Shown here piece after piece: positions 1 through 6,148 of a DNA stretch of 16,813 nucleotides. This stretch comes from Planctomycetota bacterium. GTDB lineage: Bacteria > Planctomycetota > Phycisphaerae > UBA1845. The stretch covers positions 1-16,813 of the forward strand of contig JADFIX010000001.1 of assembly GCA_022566435.1 (NCBI GenBank). The letters run 5' to 3'. The position numbers were made by a program, and so were the translations under genes. Each line of letters opens with the position of its first letter. The first letter of the stretch is position 1. The notes under the pieces were generated by a model. That model was not told the origin of the DNA and made no database searches. It saw nothing but the letters and a program-made list of their open reading frames with translations.

Positions 1-1460
1 TGTCCGATCATCCCCGCTTCCCAAAACAGACGGCGGTAGTACCAGCCGCCGTGGCGACCTAACGGTGCCTCGAACTCGGCGATCATGCCCAGGCTGAATG
101 CCCCGTCCGCCGCAATGTCCTGTCCGCAACTCAGCCTGCCGGCCGCAACGCGATAGTCGCCTTCGTTCAACAGGAACAGTGGCAGACCGCCGGGGCAAGT
201 GTCGGGCCTTGTCCAAGCGAAACGGTCGTCCGTCGCGGATTGTAGTTCCGAGAGCTTATCGATCGACCGAACCAGGAAGTAGAGCCCGGGCACCAGGCCA
301 TCCACAAGGTGCACGAAGAGGCAAAGATGGACGTGGGCCGAAGATGCCAGTGACCACCACGGACACCGGTCGATGCGCGGAAGCGTACGGTCCAACATCA
401 GAAAAAACGCCTGTGCGGAAAGACCCGTCTTGCCGTCCATGGCCACCGCGCTTCTTCGCTGGGTGATGATCGTTCGAGCGGTGCGGGCAGGTCGGTCGGC
501 AGGCAGAGGTTCGTCGAAGTCGCTCCGTACGGCCCCGCTGCGGTCTTCATGATCGGCCGGTTTCTCGCATGCCGCCGCCATGTCATCGATCAGCGCCCAC
601 TCCATGTGGTCACGGCTCAACACGTTGGCCTTTCCTGACCACGTACTTTCCGTGACGGTCGTGATCGCCTCGTCGGGGAGGCGTATCGGAGTGGCCGTGA
701 GCTCGACGTTCTGATCCGTCAGGATGGCCAGCAGCAGATCCGGGTGTTCTTGCTCGGCGTTTTCGAAATCGCCGGTTCGGTCAAGTCCGAGAATGCGCGA
801 GACGTCTCGATCGGCCATGCCATGCAGCCAGACGGTGCGCCAGCCGTCTAGCGACGCGGCAAGACTGACGGCTGCGATCGCATGACCGACATCGTGTTGG
901 CAGTAGCGATAGGCTCGTTCTCCGTACTTCCATGCCTCGCGCCAGTGGATCGAAGTCAGTGCGACGAGGAGCGTGCCTTGCGGAAACTCGGCGGTCAGGT
1001 TGTCCCAGGTTGCCGTCGAAAGGTCGCATCGGCGTTCGAGCGCATGTTCCTCGGGGGCATAGTGGTAGAGGCCCGGCGTCGCAAACGGACCGAGCGCGGC
1101 GCCTGTCAAGATGTACCCTTCAGTCGGGTGCAGGTTACCGCTCGAGGGATTGACGCGAAGTGCCCACCGCGATCCTTGAAACTCCTTCCAGGCAGAGAGG
1201 ACAAGGGCGTGCTCTAAGAAGTCGGAGATGGTCTCCAAGGTGACGGGCTGAGTTTCCACGGATTCCGGGTCGAAGAGTCCGTCATACGACGCGGTCGTCC
1301 GTCCGGCGCCCAGCGCCAGTCGGACAAGCGGTGCACCTGCGAAGCGGCGAAAGGGATTCGGCTGATTCGCCCAATCCATGTAACCGAGCGACCGGGCGAA
1401 CCGCTGGGGGTGGTGTTTCGTCCGCTCGTGGTAGCGCGCAGCGAAAGCCGAGGAGTCCAT
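1..1460 (-). CDS. SagB/ThcOx-family two-domain nitroreductase-like dehydrogenase (3' end beyond window)
   Basis: One frame stays open from the ATG at 1460 to the window edge (486 residues, no stop), so the C-terminus is missing. An in-frame TGA lies two codons upstream of the ATG, and a GGAGAG ribosome site sits about 10 bases before it. The protein looks like the double-domain members of the FMN-dependent SagB/ThcOx nitroreductase superfamily. The N-terminus has YHERTKHHPQRFARS (residues 10-24). The first domain (about 75-250) carries the flavin-site-like NPSSGNLHPTE (104-114) and WKYGERAYRYCQHDVGHA (177-194). The second domain (about 325 onward) has ITQRRSAVAMDGKTGLS (332-348) and a terminal GGWYYRRLFWEAGMIG (471-486). 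Family members oxidise azolines in peptide natural products or act as stand-alone oxidoreductases. No cyclodehydratase or precursor peptide is visible here, so the substrate is unknown. It follows the dehydratase gene by 100 bases on the same strand. Confidence 0.88.
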   Translation of the reverse strand, partial: MDSSAFAARYHERTKHHPQRFARSLGYMDWANQPNPFRRFAGAPLVRLALGAGRTTASYDGLFDPESVETQPVTLETISDFLEHALVLSAWKEFQGSRWALRVNPSSGNLHPTEGYILTGAALGPFATPGLYHYAPEEHALERRCDLSTATWDNLTAEFPQGTLLVALTSIHWREAWKYGERAYRYCQHDVGHAIAAVSLAASLDGWRTVWLHGMADRDVSRILGLDRTGDFENAEQEHPDLLLAILTDQNVELTATPIRLPDEAITTVTESTWSGKANVLSRDHMEWALIDDMAAACEKPADHEDRSGAVRSDFDEPLPADRPARTARTIITQRRSAVAMDGKTGLSAQAFFLMLDRTLPRIDRCPWWSLASSAHVHLCLFVHLVDGLVPGLYFLVRSIDKLSELQSATDDRFAWTRPDTCPGGLPLFLLNEGDYRVAAGRLSCGQDIAADGAFSLGMIAEFEAPLGRHGGWYYRRLFWEAGMIG

Positions 1461-1560
1461 CAGTCACTCTCTCCGCGTCGCGTCCATGCGGAAAGGAACC
1501 ACTTCGTCGCGGCGAATGTGGTCGTGCGTCGCTGTGGCAAAACACACGGGGCTGACCGAA

Positions 1561-1893
1561 TCAAGCCTGATAGGCCTCATCGAATTTGGCTGCCAAGATG
1601 AAATCGCTCTCGGTCAGCCCATCGATCTTGTGGGTCCAGATTTCGACCCCGACTTTGCCCCAGGTCAACTTGATGTCGGGATGGTGGTTTTGGTTTTCGG
1701 CGATGGCGCCGATACGGTTTACGAACGCTAGCGCCTGCGCAAAGTCCGGAAACTTAAACTGCTTGGCGATTCGAGGGGGCGTTTCGATGGCCCACGCGTC
1801 CAGTTCGGTCAGTAACCGATCGGCCACGTCGGGCGAAAGAGGCGGCACGCCGCCGGCGCAGGGGACACATTGTTTCTTCGCGAGTTCCGACAC
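1561..1893 (-). CDS. phhB: Pterin-4a-carbinolamine dehydratase (4a-hydroxytetrahydrobiopterin dehydratase)
   Basis: This 110-residue protein has the size and signature of the PCD/DCoH family, which dehydrates 4a-hydroxy-tetrahydropterin after aromatic amino acid hydroxylation; some bacterial homologues act in other pterin or molybdopterin contexts. The signature NQNHHPDI has the catalytic-type histidine pair H70-H71 followed by P72. It is followed by VGVEIWTHKIDGLTESDF, where H88 in WTH corresponds to the third conserved histidine. The N-terminal CVPCAGG (9-15) is usual in bacterial members. The start is GTG with GGAG seven bases upstream; no closer ATG fits. No aromatic hydroxylase gene is in the window, so the physiological partner is not shown. 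It is probably cotranscribed with the nitroreductase-like gene 100 bases downstream. Confidence 0.94.
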   Translation of the reverse strand: MSELAKKQCVPCAGGVPPLSPDVADRLLTELDAWAIETPPRIAKQFKFPDFAQALAFVNRIGAIAENQNHHPDIKLTWGKVGVEIWTHKIDGLTESDFILAAKFDEAYQA

Positions 1894-2319
1894 GGCTGTT
1901 CTCCATTCTCACGTCGGGCGGGTCAGTTAAGGTGCACAAGCACCGGATAGCCCATCTCGTCGCGGTTTCTCAACCAACGGTCGCGGCGAGCCGCCGGTAG
2001 GCGGAGCCCACACAAGAAGAATTGCCCGAGTGCTCCGGAGTTATAAGGCTTTCGCCGATAACCGTCCACCGAAACCGGTACATGGGCTTGTTGTCCGCGG
2101 TTCGAGCCTCAAGACCACAACCCTGCGGCGATATCCCAGCCCGGCGGCGCCCATTTCTATTGAATCGTTTGACGACGGCGTTCGAGGGAGCTACCTTTCC
2201 CTGCACGGCTTGGCAGGTGGCGCGGAAAGCGGAACGGCCGCCGGGATACTCGCAACGAAAACTGTTTCGAGAATCGCAGACCCGCAAGTGTGAGATTTCC
2301 ACTGCAAGCAAGCCGATGA
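1894..2319. other. Intergenic region between PCD gene and tRNA-Pro
   Basis: No convincing gene is seen. Open frames here have no recognisable motif and no ribosome site. A small hairpin (GGTGC/GCACC around 1931-1944) falls in the presumed leader of the dehydratase gene. A clear tRNA promoter was not identified. Confidence 0.5.
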
Positions 2320-2394
2320 CGGGGCGTAGCTCAGCTTGGCTAGAGCGCAGCGTTCGGGACGCTGAGGTCGCAGGTTCAAATCCTGTCGCCCCGA
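2320..2394 (+). tRNA. tRNA-Pro (anticodon CGG)
   Basis: A full cloverleaf of 75 bases can be drawn. The acceptor strand CGGGGCG (2320-2326) pairs with CGCCCCG (2387-2393), with discriminator A at 2394. The D stem is GCTC/GAGC. The anticodon stem CAGCG/CGCTG encloses loop TTCGGGA, giving anticodon CGG. The T stem GCAGG/CCTGT encloses TTCAAAT. The leading C with an A discriminator is usual for bacterial tRNA-Pro. CCA is not encoded; GTTG follows. Confidence 0.97.
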
Positions 2395-2420
2395 GTTGTA
2401 AGTGGTTGGAAATAAACAAC

Positions 2421-2597
2421 TTACGAATCCTCCACGACGGTCGTTTCTGGAACACTTTCCCCGATAAGAGAGTTTTCCCCGTTACCGCTCTTCGCTGCTG
2501 CTCGGATGGCCTGTGTAAGCGCCTCGGTTTTCTTTTCCAGCGCGATGATGCGCTTGATGTGCGACTCTAGGAATTGCAAATGAGCCCGCAAATCCAT
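2421..2597 (-). CDS. Small hypothetical protein, helical (58 aa)
   Basis: The frame starts with an ATG one base after the TAA of the DUF932 fragment and encodes MDLRAHLQFLESHIKRI followed by a charged helical stretch (IALEKKTEALTQAIRAAA) and a short acidic tail. I do not recognise the family. The amphipathic helix-rich N-terminal half looks protein-like rather than random, and the stop-to-start spacing suggests translational coupling with the frame upstream. No Shine-Dalgarno sequence is visible. A TTG codon nine codons further upstream keeps the frame open (KYYYRYSN), so a frameshifted fusion with the DUF932 fragment is an alternative reading. It ends 26 bases from the tRNA-Pro 3' end. Confidence 0.4.
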   Translation of the reverse strand: MDLRAHLQFLESHIKRIIALEKKTEALTQAIRAAAKSGNGENSLIGESVPETTVVEDS

Positions 2598-2598
2598 A

Positions 2599-2763
2599 TT
2601 AGAGTATCGATAATAATATTTCAAGGTCGACTTGCCAATCTAAACTCGCCAGCTCGAGCGCTTTCGCGCTGTCCGGTGCTTCCGATACTACCGTGCCCAA
2701 ACCATGCCAAGCTGGTTTCCGTACGTACATCGGCCCGTCTAATTCCCAAATCTCGTGTGCCAT
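2599..2763 (-). pseudogene. N-terminal fragment of a DUF932 (TIGR03299-type) phage/plasmid-like protein
   Basis: The frame encodes 54 residues and stops at TAA. Residues 1-4 (MAHE), 18-26 (AWHGLGTVV) and 41-46 (LDWQVD) match the typical opening of DUF932/TIGR03299 proteins, which are found on phages, plasmids and islands and are usually several hundred residues long. After residue 47 the resemblance stops and the frame ends within seven codons. No DUF932-like continuation is obvious in another frame. This points to a truncated remnant, probably from deletion or recombination, not a single frameshift. There is no clear ribosome site. It lies 35 bases downstream of another small ORF on the same strand, in AT-rich surroundings beside tRNA-Pro. 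Confidence 0.6.
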
Positions 2764-2798
2764 GATCTTGTCCAATCAGTTAAGAAGTTTCGGTTTGC

Positions 2799-2990
2799 CT
2801 ACGCTGCGATCGCGTCTACCCGTTCCCAAGATTCGCATTCGTCCGACAATTCGAGCACGTCCATCGTCTCGATTGCATCGGCTACCGATTCCGCGATCTC
2901 CGTCGCACTGACGTCGGTCAAGAATTGTCGCGCACAATCAAAAACGATCTCCCGCAAGTCGCCGATATTCGGTGCATTGTTTCCGTTCAT
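2799..2990 (-). CDS. Small acidic hypothetical protein (63 aa)
   Basis: I chose the ATG at 2990 because GGAGA lies about eight bases upstream; an upstream in-frame ATG at 3035 lacks such a site. The product begins MNGNNAPNIGDLREIVFDCA, continues into predicted helices (ATEIAESVADAIETMDV) and ends acidic (LSDECESWERVDAIAA). I do not recognise the family. The position directly before the DUF932 fragment, on the same strand, suggests it belongs to the same mobile-element-derived unit. Confidence 0.5.
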   Translation of the reverse strand: MNGNNAPNIGDLREIVFDCARQFLTDVSATEIAESVADAIETMDVLELSDECESWERVDAIAA

Positions 2991-3339
2991 CGTGTCATTC
3001 TCCGCGGCACTATTGCCGTATGAAGTATTCAACACGATTCACGAAAAGCAAACGCGACATGCCAAGATCATGGCACTGGTGCGCGGATTGCCAGAGCAAC
3101 GCCCGGTGCGTCCATGACGTCACAATGGCACTATGGTTTAGTGTGTAATTTCTGCAAGAATGCCGCGCACGCGCCATGGGAGAACGCGCGAAGCTCTCAA
3201 TAAAAATGGGGTTTCAGCGAGGGGGTCGTTTCTAGAACAGTACTTGTGGCACATCATGTCGCAACTCGCGCGGATATTGCGCCGGCAGCTTGATTATTTC
3301 GACGACTGAACCCGATAATCTACGTTATGTTGCGTTCGG
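2991..3339. other. Intergenic stretch, AT-richer than its flanks
   Basis: No gene is supported on either strand. A short inverted repeat TGCCA/TGGCA lies near 3060-3075. Several AT-rich patches (for example near 3140-3150 and 3200-3210) could hold the promoter of the small minus-strand genes, but no box pair stands out. No clear terminator for the lipoprotein cluster that ends at 3340 is seen. Confidence 0.4.
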
Positions 3340-3921
3340 CTAGAATCCGCAGGAATTGTCCCTGTCTCCGGGGTCATGTTCCAGCGTGCCCTTGCTCAGC
3401 ACGGTCTCACCAGAGAAGATGTATCTCTGTTTAATGTCAACATCAAAAACGAGCCCTTTCGTTCCCGCAATCGCCGACCCTACGATCGAAACTTCAATAC
3501 TTTTTTCGTCCAGAAATGCGGAAATGCCATCGTAATTACACAGTGGAAAGTCCATCGTAAACCGAATAAGGACTAGGCCGTTGTCGGTAATGGGGCGAGC
3601 TGATGAGGGGCGACCCCAGTTAACCTCGCATGCAAATGTCTGCCCCTCCGTCACACACACTGCGCGTCCATCTTGGACCTCTATCAAGATATCATTGAAG
3701 CCGACGATGACCTGACGTGGCTCAATTGTGCTCACGAGGCGCCAGAAACCGTCGAATGCATTCCTGACCGGCGTCGTCGCGACTGGCGTCGTCGCGACTG
3801 GCGCAGGGTTGCTTCCTGCATCGTCAGAAATCCCTGTCCCACCAATAACCCGCCCAGCATCTGGATCGACAACACCTCCGCACCCCGCCACCAACATCAA
3901 CACAACAGCTAGTTTTTGCAT
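3340..3921 (-). CDS. Lipoprotein C (193 aa, GCGGVVDP family leader)
   Basis: The start MQKLAVVLMLVAGC gives a short hydrophobic signal with lipobox VAGC (C14), followed by GGVVDPDAG as in the two neighbouring lipoproteins. GAGAGG lies seven bases before this ATG; the frame is open further upstream but overlaps the neighbouring gene. A low-complexity linker contains VATTPVATTPV, encoded by a 15-base tandem duplication. The rest (about 60-193) alternates likely beta strands, for example QVIVGFNDILIEVQDG, and holds a few cysteines. I recognise no family. It begins 11 bases after the stop of lipoprotein B and is probably cotranscribed with it. The product is expected to be membrane-anchored at the cell envelope; its function is unknown. 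Confidence 0.78.
   Translation of the reverse strand: MQKLAVVLMLVAGCGGVVDPDAGRVIGGTGISDDAGSNPAPVATTPVATTPVRNAFDGFWRLVSTIEPRQVIVGFNDILIEVQDGRAVCVTEGQTFACEVNWGRPSSARPITDNGLVLIRFTMDFPLCNYDGISAFLDEKSIEVSIVGSAIAGTKGLVFDVDIKQRYIFSGETVLSKGTLEHDPGDRDNSCGF
3771..3800. repeat. Tandem 15-bp repeat, two units
   Basis: The unit gcgtcgtcgcgactg occurs twice in direct succession and encodes, on the minus strand, the duplicated linker peptide VATTP in lipoprotein C. The 15-base unit keeps the reading frame. Confidence 0.9.
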
Positions 3922-3932
3922 GATTCTACCTC

Positions 3933-4232
3933 TCAACGTGGTTGGCAGATGCAGCAAATTCCCACGGTGACAAAACCGAATTGAGAAGTTGATTCGGCAC
4001 GGCATGATCCTGAGTCGGCCGATATTTCGCACGGCGAAATCGCTTGTGAAACGACTTGGCTTGGGCGACAAAAATCAGAGCAAGTCAGCGCGCTTTCACT
4101 TCCGGAGGTAGCCGACACACCACAAACCGCCACTGTTCCTGGGCGGTCTGGGATTGGCTGGCCCGCTTCCGGGTCTACCACACCCCCGCACCCCGCCACG
4201 ACCACCATCATCAAACAAGCAAGTATTCGCAT
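3933..4232 (-). CDS. Lipoprotein B, small and cysteine-rich (99 aa)
   Basis: Signal peptide MRILACLMMVVVAGC has lipobox VAGC with C15 as the acylated residue. The mature chain starts GGVVDPEAGQPIP, nearly identical to lipoprotein A. The remaining 70 residues hold eight further cysteines, ending in GICCICQPR, which suggests a disulfide-stabilised miniprotein at the envelope. I recognise no family. GGGAGG lies nine bases before the ATG. Its promoter, leader and signal region (4150-4319) are a direct repeat of those of lipoprotein A. Lipoprotein C follows 11 bases downstream on the same strand, so B and C likely form one transcript. Confidence 0.75.
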   Translation of the reverse strand: MRILACLMMVVVAGCGGVVDPEAGQPIPDRPGTVAVCGVSATSGSESALTCSDFCRPSQVVSQAISPCEISADSGSCRAESTSQFGFVTVGICCICQPR

Positions 4233-4319
4233 GATTCGTCGCCTCCCAAAATGTGCCCAACACCCGACCGAAACGTGACCGTCCAGTGTACCGGAATCGC
4301 GACGAGAATTCAAGTCACG
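4150..4319. repeat. Duplicated lipoprotein cassette, copy in front of gene B
   Basis: This segment spans promoter, leader, ribosome site and signal/lipobox codons of gene B. It aligns base for base, with scattered substitutions and a few small gaps, to 4829-4997 in front of and within gene A. Shared runs include gtgcccaacacccgaccgaa and gtgaccgtccagtgta. Confidence 0.88.
4285..4313 (-). promoter_or_regulatory. Sigma-70-type promoter of lipoprotein genes B and C
   Basis: On the minus strand TTGAAT (4313-4308) and TACACT (4290-4285) are separated by 17 bases. The arrangement is conserved in the duplicate in front of gene A, which supports it being functional. The expected start lies near 4278, giving a leader of about 45 bases before the ATG at 4232. 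Confidence 0.68.
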
Positions 4320-4368
4320 TCCTATATCGAGTCTTCTGTTGCGTCGGCTGGCGCATGACCTGATCCGC

Positions 4369-4914
4369 TCAGTTGCCAAAAATGGCTAGTGAAAATAGCG
4401 CATCCAATTCTGCCAAGCGTGTCCCAATAATAACATTGGTCGCCGTGAAAACGTCTACCGTTAATAGGCGTTCAAGAGGAGCTTGGCTCACACTGACAAT
4501 CGTTAATCCGTTGAAGTCTCTAGCCGTCCTTACTCCAATTCCCGTGGCAATTATGGCTACGCCAATTCCAGCTTCGACGGTGGAAATGTTATAGACGATA
4601 CGATATTCGCCTTCTCCAAGTCGAGTAAAAGTTCTTATTGAAATAGGTCCGCCAGAATCAGACACGCGTATTTCTCCACTCCGAGAATGCCCGTGGAAAT
4701 ACCCCCATGACAAGAGTGACGAATCCGCCGATATGCCAGGAAATCCTCGTAGACCCTGTGGACCCGCTGGACCCGCAGGGCCCGCAGGACCTTGTGGACC
4801 CACTGGGCCGACCTCTCCCGCCAAACCCGGGATTGGCAGGCCCGCCTCTGGGTCTACCACGCCCCCGCAACCCGCCACGACCACCATCATCATCAAAGCA
4901 GCTAGTTTTCGCAT
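4369..4914 (-). CDS. Lipoprotein A with collagen-like G-X-Y repeats (181 aa)
   Basis: Signal peptide MRKLAALMMMVVVAGC has lipobox VAGC (C16), followed by GGVVDPEAGLPIP. Residues 30-59 form ten uninterrupted G-X-Y triplets rich in GPA and GPQ, the pattern of bacterial collagen-like proteins. The triplets lead into a C-terminal domain (about 61-181) rich in likely beta strands, such as GEGEYRIVYN and GVAIIATGIGV. Other collagen-like bacterial proteins pair the triple-helical stalk with a trimerising globular head, so a surface-exposed trimer is plausible, but I cannot assign the head to a family. GGGAGG lies six bases before the chosen ATG. It is the first of three tandem lipoprotein genes and has its own promoter at 4963-4991. 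Confidence 0.82.
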   Translation of the reverse strand: MRKLAALMMMVVVAGCGGVVDPEAGLPIPGLAGEVGPVGPQGPAGPAGPAGPQGLRGFPGISADSSLLSWGYFHGHSRSGEIRVSDSGGPISIRTFTRLGEGEYRIVYNISTVEAGIGVAIIATGIGVRTARDFNGLTIVSVSQAPLERLLTVDVFTATNVIIGTRLAELDALFSLAIFGN

Positions 4915-4997
4915 GGCCTGCCTCCCAAATGTGCCCAACACCCGACCGAAAAGTGACCGTCCAGTGTAGCGAAGCCGCGACGGTGCTTCAAGTCACG
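4829..4997. repeat. Duplicated lipoprotein cassette, copy in front of gene A
   Basis: Partner of 4150-4319, same orientation, about 680 bases apart. It covers promoter, untranslated leader, ribosome site and the first roughly 28 codons of gene A. Similarity stops where the collagen-like codons begin. Confidence 0.88.
4963..4991 (-). promoter_or_regulatory. Sigma-70-type promoter of lipoprotein gene A
   Basis: On the minus strand TTGAAG (4991-4986) and TACACT (4968-4963) have a 17-base spacer, identical in layout to the promoter before gene B. The leader to the ATG at 4914 is about 42 bases and ends with GGGAGG. Confidence 0.68.
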
Positions 4998-5502
4998 ACC
5001 GATAAGCGTGGTTCTGATGCGTTCGGGCCATGCGCTGCCCGGATGGCGGCTATGGATTGCCTGCAACGAGTCAAGTGTTTTCGCAGGAACCGAAGTGGAG
5101 AATTGACCTCAGTTACGCTGCCACGATTTTACACGGAAGGGCGAGCGGCGCAAGGAGCGCATGAAGTGCGATTTCGCGCTCGCGGTCATTTTAGGATGAG
5201 TCTCTTGTTCAAGTGAGCCACCACATCTGCCAGAAGTGTCTCGCTCTCCAGCACCGAGTAGGATCGGACTCCTCGTACCCAGTATGTTTGTGATCCCAGC
5301 GTCGCTCGAAGTCGGATCGCTTCATGTCGCGGCGGGAGCTGCGATGGCCCCAAGGGTCCCAAACCAACCCAGGGTTATCGGAGGTTGTGATGTCCCGAAT
5401 CCGATGCGTATCCGGGGCGACGTCCGCGTGGTTCCGGGAATTCGCCACCGCTCTTATCCCCCGGCCGTTGCCGTACACCGAACGCCGGGCAAATATCGGT
5501 CT

Positions 5503-5532
5503 TTGACTCGCCACTCGGGCGCCGCCTATGAT
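5503..5532 (+). promoter_or_regulatory. Sigma-70-type promoter, plus strand
   Basis: TTGACT (5503-5508) and TATGAT (5527-5532) are separated by 18 bases. Five of six bases match consensus in each box. A transcript would start near 5539 and run some 610 bases before the ATG at 6149, through two hairpins. Confidence 0.5.
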
Positions 5533-5658
5533 TGAAGTGCGATAATGGTCGGTTCAGCGAGATGGACTTTGCGCGATTCTCAGGGGTTGCAATTGAGGCG
5601 GAAGATGGGAAACCAAAGACGCGGTTTTCACGGGTATTTATAGGATGAACCGGGTCTT

Positions 5659-5683
5659 TACACCGTGATTCGAGGGCGGTGTA
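5659..5683 (+). other. Hairpin in long intergenic region
   Basis: TACACCG (5659-5665) pairs perfectly with CGGTGTA (5677-5683) around an 11-base loop. No T-run follows, so it is not an obvious terminator. Confidence 0.45.
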
Positions 5684-5882
5684 CGGATCGATCGCGCCGG
5701 TAGTGCATCGGCCTTGGGAATGGAAAAAACCGTCGGCCGACTGGGGCAAACTGGGGTGAAAGCAAATTTTTATCCTTTTGTCCGGTAGGCCTTGTTTGGC
5801 AGGCCCTTTGTCGGTAATATTGAGGCCCTCCGAGTCGCGTCCCATGGGTGATCGCGACTTAGGGGTCGGCGTTTACTCATGA

Positions 5883-5925
5883 GCCGCCGCACGGGATAGC
5901 GTTGTTCTAAACGTTGGGCGGCGGC
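5883..5925 (+). other. Two-tier hairpin in long intergenic region
   Basis: Outer stem GCCGCCGC (5883-5890) pairs with GCGGCGGC (5918-5925). Inside it AGCGTT (5898-5903) pairs with AACGTT (5910-5915) through one wobble, with loop gttcta. No T-run follows. It may be a structured leader element, or a protein-binding dyad. Confidence 0.45.
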
Positions 5926-6076
5926 GCTACGGGGAATGAGTAGTTGGGGTTTCGTGGTCGAACGGATTGATCGTGGTCGCGATCCTACGAGTAATGATTT
6001 GGGGTGCCAGCAGCAAGCGGATCGTCCGATTCCGGCCGGTTCGAAACGGGGGTTCAATACCGGAATTCAATCCGAG

Positions 6077-6106
6077 TTGACGTAGCCTGGAACGGATTCC
6101 GACATT
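6077..6106 (+). promoter_or_regulatory. Weak candidate promoter for the large secreted protein
   Basis: TTGACG (6077-6082) is followed after 18 bases by GACATT (6101-6106). The -35 box is good and the -10 box is poor. The distance to the ATG at 6149 would give a leader of about 35 bases. Confidence 0.25.
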
Positions 6107-6148
6107 GGAACGAGCAACTTCGTGTGGGACTTTTGCAGAGGATACGAG

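Larger units (their letters stand above)
4998..6148. other. Long intergenic region without a supported gene
   Basis: Over 1.1 kb lies between the divergent lipoprotein cluster and the large secreted-protein gene. Open frames are present on both strands but carry no recognisable motif, and their composition (many Arg, Pro, Ser, His) looks like read-through of GC-rich DNA. The region holds one good plus-strand promoter (5503-5532), two clear hairpins (5659-5683, 5883-5925), a short GGCCT/AGGCC hairpin near 5787-5804 and a weak promoter close to the downstream gene. It may hold a long leader or a non-coding RNA; I do not recognise a known riboswitch class. Confidence 0.5.

Noticed and set aside
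2371..2394. tRNA-Pro 3' end as an attachment site with a second copy in the window
   Set aside because: No second copy of the T arm and acceptor sequence was found by eye in the accessory region.
1970..2455. 161-residue minus-strand frame containing GATGFEPATSASRT
   Set aside because: This peptide is the well-known spurious translation of the antisense of a tRNA gene and its flank; here it runs across tRNA-Pro.
5209..5514. 101-residue minus-strand frame with a charged, Trp-rich end (RHFWQMWWLT)
   Set aside because: No recognisable family and no convincing ribosome site; an internal ATG gives only 38 residues. Left unannotated.
5375..5845. 156-residue minus-strand frame in the long intergenic region
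   Set aside because: No ribosome site, no motif, composition typical of translated non-coding GC-rich DNA, and it crosses a good plus-strand promoter.
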